This document shows, in pieces, positions 34,751 through 45,903 of a DNA stretch of 47,312 bases. The position numbers and the translations under genes are program-made. This DNA comes from Saccoglossus kowalevskii (Eukaryota > Hemichordata > Enteropneusta > Harrimaniidae). The stretch's first letter is position 1. Every line of letters begins with the position of its first letter. The notes beneath the pieces were generated by a model. That model made no database searches and was not told where the DNA came from. It was given only the letters and a program-made list of their open reading frames with translations. The stretch lies in NCBI RefSeq assembly GCF_000003605.2, contig NW_003120898.1, positions 1-47,312 of the forward strand, read 5' to 3'.

Positions 34751-35691
34751 TGCTGTTGGCACGTAGTGGGTTTTAAGTTGTTAACGCACCGTGCAAAGTT
34801 GTTCAAAGTCATTGCAAAGTTGTGCAAAGTTATTGCAAATTTGGTAGATGTATTTGCATAAATGACCTAAGTTGTTGGCTTATAGAAACGCGCAGTTCTA
34901 AAGTCGACAAGTTAATAAAAGCCATTTGAAAGCAGCTTTTAGATGTTCACGTGAGTGTCTGTAAAATGTTAGAAAACAGCATTCAAAGTTGGAAAAAACG
35001 AAAGAAATGTTGGCGGAGTTGCTTGTATATATAACTAAGTTATTATCATGACAACCCCGAAGTTAAATGTCGAAAATATTAAGTAAATGTTCGGAGAATG
35101 CCTCATATGTAAGCAGATTATCACAACAGTCAACCAAAAAGTTGACTACAAACTGCTTACAAAGTTGTGAAAAGCGATTGCAAAGTTGGTATTTTCATTC
35201 GGGATTGTTACCTGTGATATCATATTAACAAGTCCCATAGTTAAAAGTTCGAAAATGTGAATAAATATTTCGTTAATTGATGTTAAATTACCGTAGTCTT
35301 ACTCCAAGTATGTAGATGTCATAGGTCAATTCTTTGAAGATATTTGCGTAGACGATATCGATGTTAAAACATCTCAAAACCTGAAATAGCCGGGAATTCG
35401 GCCTAATTGCATGTTTTTTATGCAGTTGTGTGGTTAGGTGACCGATGAATGTTTGAGGTAAAGCGCAATCGGGCGTGGTTAGTACTTGCATGGGAGACTT
35501 CCTGAGTAAAGGAGCTGTTGAATTTTTGTTTTTGTTTCATCACAGACATGGAAAAGATATACTTCAACATTTCTGCATTTTTCTTCCTGTGATGTCAATC
35601 ATTTATTGTAGAAAATCGTGGCATTTTTGTAACTTTTTTAACTAATGGAAAGTTTCGAAATTCCTTCTAATTTTCAAGTACAAGTTGTTGA
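34751..35691. repeat. Monomer 38 (type B2, 941 bp)
   Basis: One-base losses cluster at about 34,910-35,036 (CAAGTTAATAAAAG, GTGAGTGTCTG, ATATAACTAAG). The TTCTAGAA palindrome reads TTCTTTGAAG at 35,332. A SalI site is changed to GTTGAC. Confidence 0.95.
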
Positions 35692-36630
35692 TGCTGTCGG
35701 CACGTAGTGGGTTTTAAGTTGTTAACGCACCGTGCAAAGTTGTTCAAAGTCATTGCAAAGTTGTGCAAAGTTATTGCAATGTTGGTAGATGTATTTGCAT
35801 AAATGACCTAAGTTGTTGGCTTATAGAAACGCGCAGTTGTAAAGTCGACAAGTTTAATAAAAGCCATTTGAAAGCAGCTTATAGATGTTCACGTGAGTTG
35901 ACTGTAAAATGTTAGAAAACAGCGTGCAAAGTTGGAAAAAACGAAAGAAATGTTGGCGGAGTTGCTTGTATATATAACCTAAGTCATTATCATGACAACC
36001 CCGCAGTTAAATGTCGAAAATATTAAGTAAATGTTCCGAGAATGCCTCATATGTAAGCAGATTGTCACAACAGTCAACCAAAAAGTCGACTACAAACTGC
36101 TTACAAAGTTGTGAAAAGCGATTGCAAAGTTGGTATTTTCATTCGGGATTGTTACCTGTGATATCATATTAACAAGTCCCATAGTTAAAAGTTCGAAAAT
36201 GTGAATAAAGATTTCGTTAATTGATGTTAAATTACCGTAGTCTTACTCCAAGTATGTAGATGTCATAGATCAATTCTAGAAGATATTTGCGTAGACGATA
36301 TCGAATTTAAAACATCTCAAAACCTGAAATAGCCGGGAATTCGGCCTAATTGCATGTTTTCTATGCAGTTGTGTGGTTAGGTGACCGATAAATGTTTGAG
36401 GTAAAGCGCAATCGGGCGTGGTTAGTACTTGCATGGGAGACTCCCTGAGTAAACGAGCTGTTGAATTTTTTTTTGTTTCATCACAGATATGGAAAAGATA
36501 TACTTCAACATTTCTGCATTTTTCTTCCTGTGATGTCAATCATTTATTGTAGAAAATCGTGGCATTTTTGTAACTTTTTTAACTAATGGAAAGTTTCGAA
36601 ATCCTTCTAATTTCAAGTACAAGTTGTTGA
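35692..36630. repeat. Monomer 39 (type B2, 939 bp)
   Basis: Mostly consensus B2 with GCAATGTTGG, CATAGATCAATTC and ATCGAATTTAAAAC. It loses two single bases near 36,600-36,612. Confidence 0.95.
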
Positions 36631-37570
36631 TGCTGTCGGCACGTAGTGGGTTTTAAGTTGTTAGCGCACCGTGCAAAGTTGTTCAAAGTCATTGCAAAGT
36701 TGTGCAAAGTTATTGCAAAGTTGGTAGATGTATTTGCATAAATGACCTAAGTTGTTGGCTTATAGAAACGCGCAGTTGTAAAGTCGACAAGTTTAATAAA
36801 AGCCATTTGAAAGCAGCTTATAGATGTTCACGTGAGTTGACTGTAAAATGTTAGAAAACAGCGTGTAAAGTTTGAAAAAACGAAAGAAATTTTGGCGGAG
36901 TTGCTTGTATATATAACCTAAGTCATTATCATGACAACCCCGAAGTTAAATGTCGAAAATATTAAGTAAATGTTCGAAGAATGCCTCATATGTAAGCAGA
37001 TTGTCACAACAGTGAACCAAAAAGTCGACTACAATCTGCTTACAAAGTTGTGAAAAGCGATTGCAAAGTTGGTATTTTCATTCGGGATTGTTACCTGTGA
37101 TATCATATTAACAAGTCCCATAGTTAAAAGTTCGAAAATGTGAATAAAGATTTCGTTAATTGATGTTAAATTACCGTAGTCTTACTCCAAGTATGTAGAT
37201 GTCATAGGTCAATTCTAGAAGATATTTGCGTAGACGATATCGATTTTAAAACATCTCAAAACCTGAAATGGCCGGGAATTCGTCCTAATTGCATGTTTTC
37301 TATGCAGTTGTGTGGTTAGGTGACCGATAAATGTTTGAGGTAAAGCGCAATCGGGCGTGGTTAGTACTTGCATGGGAGACTCCTGAGTAAACGAGCTGTT
37401 GAATTTTTTTTGTTTCATCACAGACATGGAAAAAGATATACTTCAACATTTCTGCATTTTTTCTTCCTGTGATGTCAATCATTTATTGTAGAAAATCCTG
37501 GCATTTTTGTAACTTTTTTAACTAATGAAAAGTTTCAAATTCCTTCTAATTTTCAAGTACAAGTTGTTGA
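36631..37570. repeat. Monomer 40 (type B2, 940 bp)
   Basis: It has TTGTTAGCGCACC (HpaI site lost), a variant carried by units 40-43 and 46. It also has GTGTAAAGTTTG, AATTTTGGCGG and CAGTGAACC. Confidence 0.95.
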
Positions 37571-38509
37571 TGCTGTCGGCACGTAGTGGGTTTTAACTTG
37601 TTAGCGCACCGTGCAAAGTTGTTCAAAGTCATTGCAAAGTTGTGCAAAGTTATTGCAAAGTTGGTAGATGTATTTGCATAAATGACCTAAACTGTTGGCA
37701 TATGGAAACGTGCAGTTGTAAAGTCGACAAATTTAATAAAAGCCAGGTGAAAGCAGCTTATAGATGTTCACGTGAGTTGACTGTAAAATGTTAGAAAACA
37801 GCGTGCAAAGTTGGAAAAAACGAAAGAAATGTTGGCGGAGTTGCTTGTATATGTAACCTAAGTCATTATCATGACAACCCCGAAGTTAAATGTCGAAAAT
37901 ATTAAGTAAATGTTCGGAGAATGCCTCATATGTAAGCAGATTGTCACAACAGTCAACCAAAAAGTCGACTACAAACTGCTTACAAAGTTGTGAAAAGCGA
38001 TTGCAAAGTTGGTATTTTCATTCGGGATTGTTACCTGTGATATCATATTAACAAGTCCCATAGTTAAAAGTTCGAAAATGTGAATAAAGATTTCGTTAAT
38101 TGATGTTAAATTACCGTAGTCTTAATCCAAGTATGTAGATGTCATAGGTCAATTCTAGAAGATATTTGCGTAGACGATATCGATTTTAAAACATCTCAAA
38201 ACCTGAAATAGCCGGGAATTCGGCCTAATTGCATGTTTTCTATGCAGTTGTGTGGTTAGGTGACCGATAAATGTTTGAGGTAAAGCGCAATCGGGCGTGG
38301 TTAGTACTTGCATGGGAGACTCCCTGAGTAAACGAGCTGTTGAATTTTTTTTGTTTCATCACAGACATGGAAAAGATATACTTCAACATTTCTGCATTTT
38401 TCTTCCTGTGATGTCAATCATTTATTGTAGAAAATCGTGGCATTTTTGTAACTTTTTTAACTAATGGAAAGTTTCAAATTCCTTCTAATTTTCAAGTACA
38501 AGTTGTTGA
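37571..38509. repeat. Monomer 41 (type B2, 939 bp)
   Basis: It has AACTTGTTAGCGC, AAACTGTTGGCATATGG, GCCAGGTG and GTATATGTAACC. CTTAATCC near 38,121 is shared with monomer 45. Confidence 0.95.
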
Positions 38510-39450
38510 TGCTGTCGGCACGTAGTGGGTTTTAACTTGTTAGCGCACCGTGCAAAGTTGTTCAAAGTCATTGCAAAGTTGTGCAAAGATATTGCAAAGT
38601 TGGTAGATGTATTTGCATAAATGACCTAAGTTGTTGGCTTATGAAAACGCGCAGTTCTAAAGTCGACAAGTTTGATAAAAGCCATTTGAAAGCAGCTTAT
38701 AGATGTTCACGTGAGTTGACTGTAAAATGTTAGAATACAGCGTGCAATGTTGGAAAAAACGAAAGAAATGTTGGCGGAGTTGCTTGTATATATAACCTAA
38801 GTCATTATCATGACAACCCCGAAGTTAAATGTCGAAAATATTAAGTAAATGTTCGGAGAATGCCTCATATGTAAGCTGATTGTCACAACAGTCAACCAAA
38901 AAGTCGACTACAAACTGCTTACAAAGTTGTGAAAAGCGATTGCAAAGTTGGTATTTTCATTCGGGATTGTTACCTGTGATATCATATTAACAAGTCCCAT
39001 AGTTAAAAGTTCGAAAATGTGAATAAAGATTTCGTTAATTGATGTTAAATTACCGTAGTCTTACTCCAAGTATGTAGATGTCATAGGTCAATTCTAGAAG
39101 ATATTTGCGTAGACGATATCGATTTTAAAACATCTCAAAACCTGAAATAGCCGGGAATTCGGCATAATTGCATGTTTTATATGCAGTTGTGTGGTTAGGT
39201 GACCGATAAATGTTTGAGGTAAAGCGCAATCGGGCGTGGTTAGTACTTGCATGGGAGACTCCCTGAGTAAACGAGCTGTTGAATTTTTTTTTTGTTTCAT
39301 CACAGACATGGAAAAGATATTCCTCAACATTTCTGTATTTTTCTTCCTGTGATGTCTATCATTTATTGTAGAAAATCGTGGCATTTTTGTAACTTTTTTA
39401 ACTAATGGAAAGTTTCAAATTCCTTCTAATTTTCAAGTACAAGTTGTTGA
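38510..39450. repeat. Monomer 42 (type B2, 941 bp; source or copy of 46)
   Basis: Private set shared with monomer 46: AACTTGTTAGCGC, AAGATATTGCAAAG, CTTATGAAAACGC, TTTGATAAAAGCC, AGAATACAGC, GCAATGTTGG, TAAGCTGATTG. Confidence 0.95.
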
Positions 39451-40392
39451 TGCTGTCGGCACGTAGTGGGTTTTAAGTTGTTAGCGCACCGTGCAAAGTT
39501 GTTCAAAGTCATTGCAAAGTTGTGCAAAGTTATTGCAAAGTTGGTAGATGTATTTCCATAAATAACCTAAGTTGTTGGCTTATAGAAACGCGCAGTTGTA
39601 AAGTCGACAAGTTTAATAAAAGCCATTTGAAAGTAGCTTATAGATGTTCACGTGAGTTGACTGTAAAATGTTAGAAAACAGCGTGCAAAGTTGGAAAAAA
39701 CGAAAGAAATGTTGGCGGAGTTGCTTGTATATATAACCTAAGTCATTATCATGACAACCCCGCAGTTAAATGTCGAAAATATTAAGTAAATGTTCCGAGA
39801 ATGCCTCATATGTAAGCAGATTGTCACAACAGTCAACCAAAAAGTCGACTACAAACTGCTTACAAAGTTGTGAAAAGCGATTGCAAAGTTGGTATTTTCA
39901 TTTGGGATTGTTACCTGTGATATCATTTTAACAAGTCCCATAGTTAAAAGCTCGAAAATGTGAATAAAGATTTCGTTAATTGATGTTAAATTACCGTAGT
40001 CTTACTCCAAGTATGTAGATGTCATAGGTCAATTCTAGAAGATATTTGCATAGGCGATATCGATTTTAAAACATCTCAAAACCTGAAATAGCCGGGAATT
40101 CGGCCTAATTGCATGTTTTCTATGCAGTTGTGTGGTTAGGTGACCGATAAATGTTTGATGTAAAGCGCAATCGGTCGTGGTTAGTACTTGCATGGGAGAC
40201 TCCCTGAGTAAACGAGCTGTTGAATTTTTTTTTTGTTTCATCACAGTCATGGAAAAGATATACTTCAACATTTCTGCATTTTTCTTCCTGTGATGTCAAT
40301 CATTTATTGTAGAAAATCGTGGCATTTTTGTAACTTTTTTAACTAATGGAAAGTTTCGAAATTCCTTCTAATTTTCAAGTACAAGTTGTTGA
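39451..40392. repeat. Monomer 43 (type B2, 942 bp)
   Basis: It has TTTCCATAAATAACC, so the usual TGACCT is lost. It also has GAAAGTAGC, TTTGATGTAAAGC and TCACAGTCATGG. Confidence 0.95.
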
Positions 40393-41334
40393 TGCTGTCG
40401 GCACGTAGTGGGTTTTAAGTTGTTAACGCACCGTGCAAAGTTGTTCAAAGTCATTGCCAAGTTGTGCAAAGTTATTGCAAAGTTGGTAGATGTATTTGCA
40501 TAAATGACCTAAGTTGTTGGCTTATATAAACGCGCAGTTCTAAAGTCGACAAGTTTAATAAAAGCCATTTGAAAGCAGCTTATAGATGTTCACGTGAGTT
40601 GACTGTAAAGTGTTAGAAAACAGCGTGCAAAGTTGGAAAAAACGAAAGAAATGTTGGCGGAGTTGCTTGTATATATAACCTAAGTCATTATCATGACAAC
40701 CCCGAAGTTAAATGTCGAAAATATTAAGTAAATGTTCCGAGAACGCCTCATATGTAAGCAGATTGTCACAACAGTCAACCAAAACGTCGACTACAAACTG
40801 CTTACAAAGTTGTGAAAAGCGATTGCAAAGTTGGTATTTTCATTCGGGATTGTTACCTGTGATATCATTTTAACAAGTCCCATAGTTAAAAGCTCGAAAA
40901 TGTGAATAAAGATTTCGTTAATTGATGTTAAATTACCGTAGTCTTACTCCAAGTATGTAGATGTCATAGGTCAATTCAAGAAGATATTTGCGTAGGCGAT
41001 ATCAATTTTAAAACATCTCAAAACCTGAAATAGCCGCGAATTCGGCCTAATTTCCTGTTTTCTATGCGGTTGTGTCGTTAGGTGACCGATAAATGTTTGA
41101 GGTAAAGCGCAATTGGGCGTGGTTAGTACTTGCATGGGAGACTCCCTGAGTAAACGAGCTGTTGAATTTTATTTTTGTTTCATCACAGACATGGAAAAGA
41201 TATACTTCAACATTTCTGCATTTTTCTTCCTGTGATGTCAATCATTTATTGTAGAAAATCGTGGCATTTTTGTTACTTTTTTAACTAATGGAAAGTTTCG
41301 AAATTCCTTCTAATTTTCAAGTACAAGTTGTTGA
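40393..41334. repeat. Monomer 44 (B2 with a B1 patch, 942 bp)
   Basis: At about 40,980-41,090 it reads TATCAATTTTAAAAC, GCCGCGAATTCGG and TGTCGTTAGG, the B1 signature, over 20 kb from the other B1 units. The palindrome TTCTAGAA reads TTCAAGAA. Confidence 0.95.
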
Positions 41335-42271
41335 TGCTGTCGGCACGTAGTGGGTTTTAAGTTGTTAACGCACCGAATAAAGTTGTTCAAAGTCATTACA
41401 AAGTTGTGCAAAGTTATTGCAAAGTTGGAAGATGTATTTGCATAAATGACCTAAGTTGTTGGCTTATAGAAACGCGCAGTTGTAAAGTCGACAAGTTTAA
41501 TAAAAGCCACTTGAAAGCAGCTTATAGATGTTCACGTGAGTTGACTGTAAAATGTTAGAAAACAGCGTGCAAAGTTGGAAAAAACGAAAGAAATGTTGGC
41601 GGAGTTGCTTGTATACATAACCTAAGTCATTATCATGACAACCCCGCAGTTAAATGTCGAAAATATTAAGTAAATGTTCGGAGATGCCTCATATGTAAGC
41701 AGATTGTCACAACAGTCAACCAAAAAGTCGACTACAAACTGCTTACAAGTTGTGAAAAGCGATTGCAAAGTTGGTATTTTCATTTCGGGATTGGTTACCT
41801 GTGATATCATATTACAAGTCCCATAGTAAAAGTTCGAAAATGTGAATAAAGATTTCGTTAATTGATGTTAAATTACCGTAGTCTTAATCCAAGTATGTAG
41901 ATGTCATTGGTCAATTCTAGAAGATATTTGCGTAGACGATATCGATTTTAAAACATCTCAAAACCTGAAATAGCCGGGAATTCGGCCTAATTGCATGTTT
42001 TCTATGCAGTTGTGTGGTTAGGTGACCGATAAATGTTTGAGGTAAAGCGCAATCGGGCGTGGTTAGTACTTGCATGAGAGACTCCCTGAGTAAACGAGCT
42101 GTTGAATTTTTTTTGTTTCATCACAGACATGGAAAAGATATACTTCAACATTTCTGCATTTTTCTTCCTGTGATGTCAATCATTTATTGTAGAAAATCGT
42201 GGCATTTTTGTAACTTTTTTAACTAATGGAAAGTTTCAAATTCCTTCTAATTTTCAAGTACAAGTTGTTGA
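41335..42271. repeat. Monomer 45 (type B2, 937 bp)
   Basis: Private changes are CACCGAATAAAG, CATTACAAAG, TTGGAAGATG and GTATACATAACC. One-base gains and losses cluster at 41,680-41,830. From about 41,880 it matches the end of monomer 41. Confidence 0.95.
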
Positions 42272-43208
42272 TGCTGTCGGCACGTAGTGGGTTTTAACTT
42301 GTTAGCGCACCGTGCAAAGTTGTTCAAAGTCATTGCAAAGTTGTGCAAAGATATTGCAAAGTTGGTAGATGTATTTGCATAAATGACCTAAGTTGTTGGC
42401 TTATGAAAACGCGCAGTTCTAAAGTCGACAAGTTTGATAAAAGCCATTTGAAAGCAGCTTATAGATGTTCACGTGAGTTGACTGTAAAATGTTAGAATAC
42501 AGCGTGCAATGTTGGAAAAAACGAAAGAAATGTTGGCGGAGTTGCTTGTATATATAACCTAAGTCATTATCATGACAACCCCGAAGTTAAATGTCGAAAA
42601 TATTAAGTAAATGTTCGGAGAATGCCTCATATGTAAGCTGATTGTCACAACAGTCAACCAAAAAGTCGACTACAAACTGCTTACAAAGTTGTGAAAAGCG
42701 ATTGCAAAGTTGGTATTTTCATTCGGCATGTACCTGTGATATCATATAACAAGTCCCGTAGTTAAAAGTTCGAAAATGTGAATAAAGATTCGTTAATTGA
42801 TGTTAAATTACCGTAGTCTTACTCCAAGTATGTAGATGTCATAGGTCAATTCTAGAAGATATTTGCGTAGGCGATATCGATTTTAAAACATCTCAAAACC
42901 TGAAATAGCCGGGAATTCGGCCTAATTGCATGTTTTCTATGCGGTTGTGTGGTAGGTGACCGATAAATGTTTGAGGTAAAGCGCAATCGGGCGTGGTTAG
43001 TACTTGCATGAGAGACTCCCTGAGTAAACGAGCTGTTGAATTTTTGTTTTGTTTCATCACAGACATAGAAAAGATATACTTCAACATTTCTGCATTTTTC
43101 TTCCTGTGATGTCAATCATTTATTGTAGAAAATCGTGGCATTTTTGTAACTTTTTTAACTAATGGAAAGTTTCGAAATTCCTTCTAATTTTCAAGTACAA
43201 GTTCTTGA
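42272..43208. repeat. Monomer 46 (type B2, 937 bp; match to 42)
   Basis: Carries the monomer 42 set 3,762 bases downstream until about 42,720. It then diverges (TTCGGCATGTACC, GTCCCGTAG) with several one-base losses to about 42,955. Confidence 0.95.
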
Positions 43209-44150
43209 TGCTGTCGGCACGTAGTGGGTTTTAAGTTGTTAACGCACCGTGCAAAGTTGTTCAAAGTCATTGCAAAGTTGTGCAAAGTTATTGCAAAGTT
43301 AGTAGATGTATTTGCATAAATGACCTAAGTTGTTGGCTTATAGAAACGCGCAGTTCTAAAGTCGACAAGTTTAATACAAGCCATTTGAAAGCAGCTTATA
43401 GATGTTCACGTGAGTTGACTGTAAAATGTTAGAAAACAGCGTGCAAAGTTGGAAAAAAACGAAAGAAATGTTGGCGGAGTTGCTTGTATATATAACCTAA
43501 GTCATTATCATGACAACCCTGAAGTTAAATGTCGAAAATATTAAGTAAATGTTCCGAGAATGCCTCATATGTAAGCAGATTGTCACAACAGTCAACCAAA
43601 AAGTCGACTACAAACTGCTTACAAAGTTGTGAAAAGCGATTGCAAAGTTGGTATTTTCATTTGGGATTGTTACCTGTGATATCATTTTAACAAGTCCCAT
43701 AGTTAAAAGCTCGAAAATGTGAATAAATATTTCGTTAATTGATGTTAAATTACCGTAGTCTTACTCCAAGTATGTAGATGTCATAGGTCAATTCTAGAAG
43801 ATATTTGCGTAGGCGATATCGATTTTAAAACATCTCACAACCTGAAATAGCCGGGATTTCGGCCTAATTGCATGTTTTCTATGCAGTTGTGTGGTTAGGT
43901 GACCGATAAATGTTTGAGGTAAAGCGCAATCAGGCGTGGTTAGTACTTGCATGGGAGACTCCCTGAGTAAACGAGCTGTTGATTTTTTTTTTTTTTCATC
44001 ACAGACATGGAAAAGATATACTTCAACATTTCTGCATTTTTCTTCCTGTGATGTCAATCATTTATTGTAGAAAATCGTGGCATTTTTGTAACTTTTTTAA
44101 CTAATGGAAAGTTTCGAAATTCCTTCAAATTTTCAAGTACAAGTTGTTGA
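43209..44150. repeat. Monomer 47 (type B2, 942 bp)
   Basis: Last full B unit. It has TTTAATACAAGCC and ACCCTGAAG, both also in monomer 19. It carries an uninterrupted T14 tract at 43,983-43,996. ATCAGGCGTGG is private. Confidence 0.95.
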
Positions 44151-45050
44151 TGCTGTTGGCACGTAGTGGGTTTTAAGTTGTTAACGCACCGTGCAAAGTT
44201 GTTCAAAGTCATTGCAAAATTGATCAAAGTTATTGCAAAGTTGTTAGATGTGTTTGCATAAATGACCTAAGTTGTTGGCTTATAGAAACGCGCAGTTATA
44301 AAGTCGACAAGTTTAATAAAAGTCAGTAGAAAGCAGCTTATAAATGGTCACGTGACTTGACTGTAAAATGTTAGAAAACAGCGTGCAAAGTTGGAAAAAA
44401 CGAAAGAAATGTTGGCGGAGTTGCTTGTATATATAACCTAAGTCATTATCATAACAACCCCACAGTTAAATTTCGAAAACATTAAGTAAGTGTTCCAAGA
44501 ATGCCTCATATATAAGCAGATTATCACAACAGTCACCGGAAAGTCGACAACAAACTGCTTACAAAGTTGTGAAAAGCGATTGCAAAGTTGGTAGTTTCAT
44601 TCGGGATTGTTACATGTGATATCATATTAACAAGTCGAAAATATGAATAAATATTTCGTAAATTGATGTTAAATCACCGTAGTCTTACTCCAAGTATGCA
44701 GAGGTCATAGGTCAATTCTAGAAGATACTTATGTAAACGATATCGATTTTAAAACATCCCAAAACCTGAAATAGCCTCGAATTCAGCTTAATTTCAAATG
44801 ATCTATGCAGTTTTGTGGTTAGGTGTCCGATAAATGTTTAAAGTAAAGCACACTCGGGCGTGGTTAGTACTTGCATGGGAGATACCCTGAGCAAACGAGC
44901 TGTTGATTTTTTTTTCATTACAAACATGGAAAAGATATACGGCAACATTTCTACATCTTTTTTTGCTGTGATGTCAAACATTTATAGCAGAAAATCGTGG
45001 CATTTTTGTAACTTTTTTAACTAATGGAAAGTTTCGAAATTCCTTCCAAT
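44151..45050. repeat. Monomer 48 (B/A hybrid, 3' end deleted)
   Basis: Starts as B and becomes A after about 44,340. AACAAGTCGAAAATATG near 44,631 lacks about 16 bases (the CCATAGTTAAAAGTTC segment). The last ~20 bases are lost in the deletion at 45,050. Perfect DR1 at 44702-44714. Confidence 0.93.
44160..44350. other. B-to-A switch inside monomer 48
   Basis: Before 44,200 the unit reads as type B. Through about 44,210-44,340 it carries unusual variants (AAAATTGATCAAAG, GTTAGATGTGTTTGC, AGTCAGTAGAAAGC, ATAAATGG). Afterwards it is type A. Register is preserved. The mixed stretch suggests either a third variant or an old, diverged boundary unit. Confidence 0.7.
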
Positions 45051-45051
45051 T
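45050..45051. other. ~103-bp deletion junction between monomers 48 and 49
   Basis: TTCCTTCCAAT|TGCAAAGTTG. The stretch from TTTCAAGTAC through the anchor to the last step of the CAAAGTT ladder is missing. Two or three bases of microhomology (AAT, TAT) lie at the joint. Confidence 0.85.
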
Positions 45052-45903
45052 GCAAAGTTGTTAGATGTGTTTGCATAAATGACTAAGTTGTTGGTTTATA
45101 GAAACGCGCAGTTATAAAGTCGACAAGTTTAATAAAAGCCAGTTGAAAGCAGCTTATAAATGGTCACGTGACTTGACTGTAAAATGTTAGAAAACAGCGT
45201 GCAAAGTTGGAAAAAACGAAAGAAATGTTGGCGGAGTTGCTTGTATATATAACCTAAGTCATTATTATAACAACCCCGCAGCTAAATTTCGAAAACATTA
45301 AGTAAATGTTCCGAGAATGCCTCATATATAAGCAGATTATCACAACAGTCACCGGAAAGTCGACAACAAGCTGCTTACAAAGTTGTGAAAAGCGATTGCA
45401 AAGTTTGTAGTTTCATTCGGGATTGTTACATGTGATGTCATATTAACACGTCCCATAGTTAAAAGTTCGAACATGTGAATAAATATTTCGTAAATTGATG
45501 TTAAATTACCGTAGTCTTACTCCAAGTATGTAGAGGTCATAGGTCAATTCTAGAAGATACTTATGTAAACGATATCGATTTTAAAACATCCCAAAACCTG
45601 AAATAGCCTCGAATTCAGCTTAGTTTCTAATGATCTATGCTGTTGTGTGGTTAGGTGACCGATAAATGTTTAAAGTAAAGCACACTCGGGCGTGGTTAGT
45701 ATTTGCATGGAAGATTCCCTGAGCAAACGAGCTGTTGATTTGTTTTTCATTACAATCATGGAAAAGATATTCGGCAACATTTCTGCATCTATTTTTTCTG
45801 TGATGTCAAACATTTAGAGCAGAAAAGCGTGGCATTTTTGTAAATTTTTTAAGTAATGGAAAGTTTCGAAATTCCTTCCAAATTTTCAAGTACAAGTTGT
45901 TGA
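45051..45903. repeat. Monomer 49 (type A, 5' end deleted, 853 bp)
   Basis: Begins at TGCAAAGTTGTTAGATG because the anchor and most of the CAAAGTT ladder are deleted. Shares GATGTGTTTGC, CGTGACTTG and GCACACTCGGG with 48. It has TGTGATGTCATATT (EcoRV lost). Perfect DR1 at 45534-45546. Confidence 0.93.

Larger units (their letters stand above)
11681..44200. repeat. Central block of type B monomers (B1 and B2 variants)
   Basis: Units here carry GTTTGAGGTAAAGCGC, CCCTGAG, T-tract followed by GTTTCATCACAGACATGG, TCAATCATTTATTGTAG, AAAGTTGGTAGATGTATTTG and TAGATGTTCACGTG. B1 has GCCGCGAATTCGG with TGTCGTTAGG and often CGAAACGTCGAC. B2 has GCCGGGAATTCGG with TGTGGTTAGG and CAAAAAGTCGACTAC. B1 occupies roughly 11.7-14.5 kb and 17.5-19.4 kb and recurs near 41.0 kb; most of the rest is B2. 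Confidence 0.93.
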
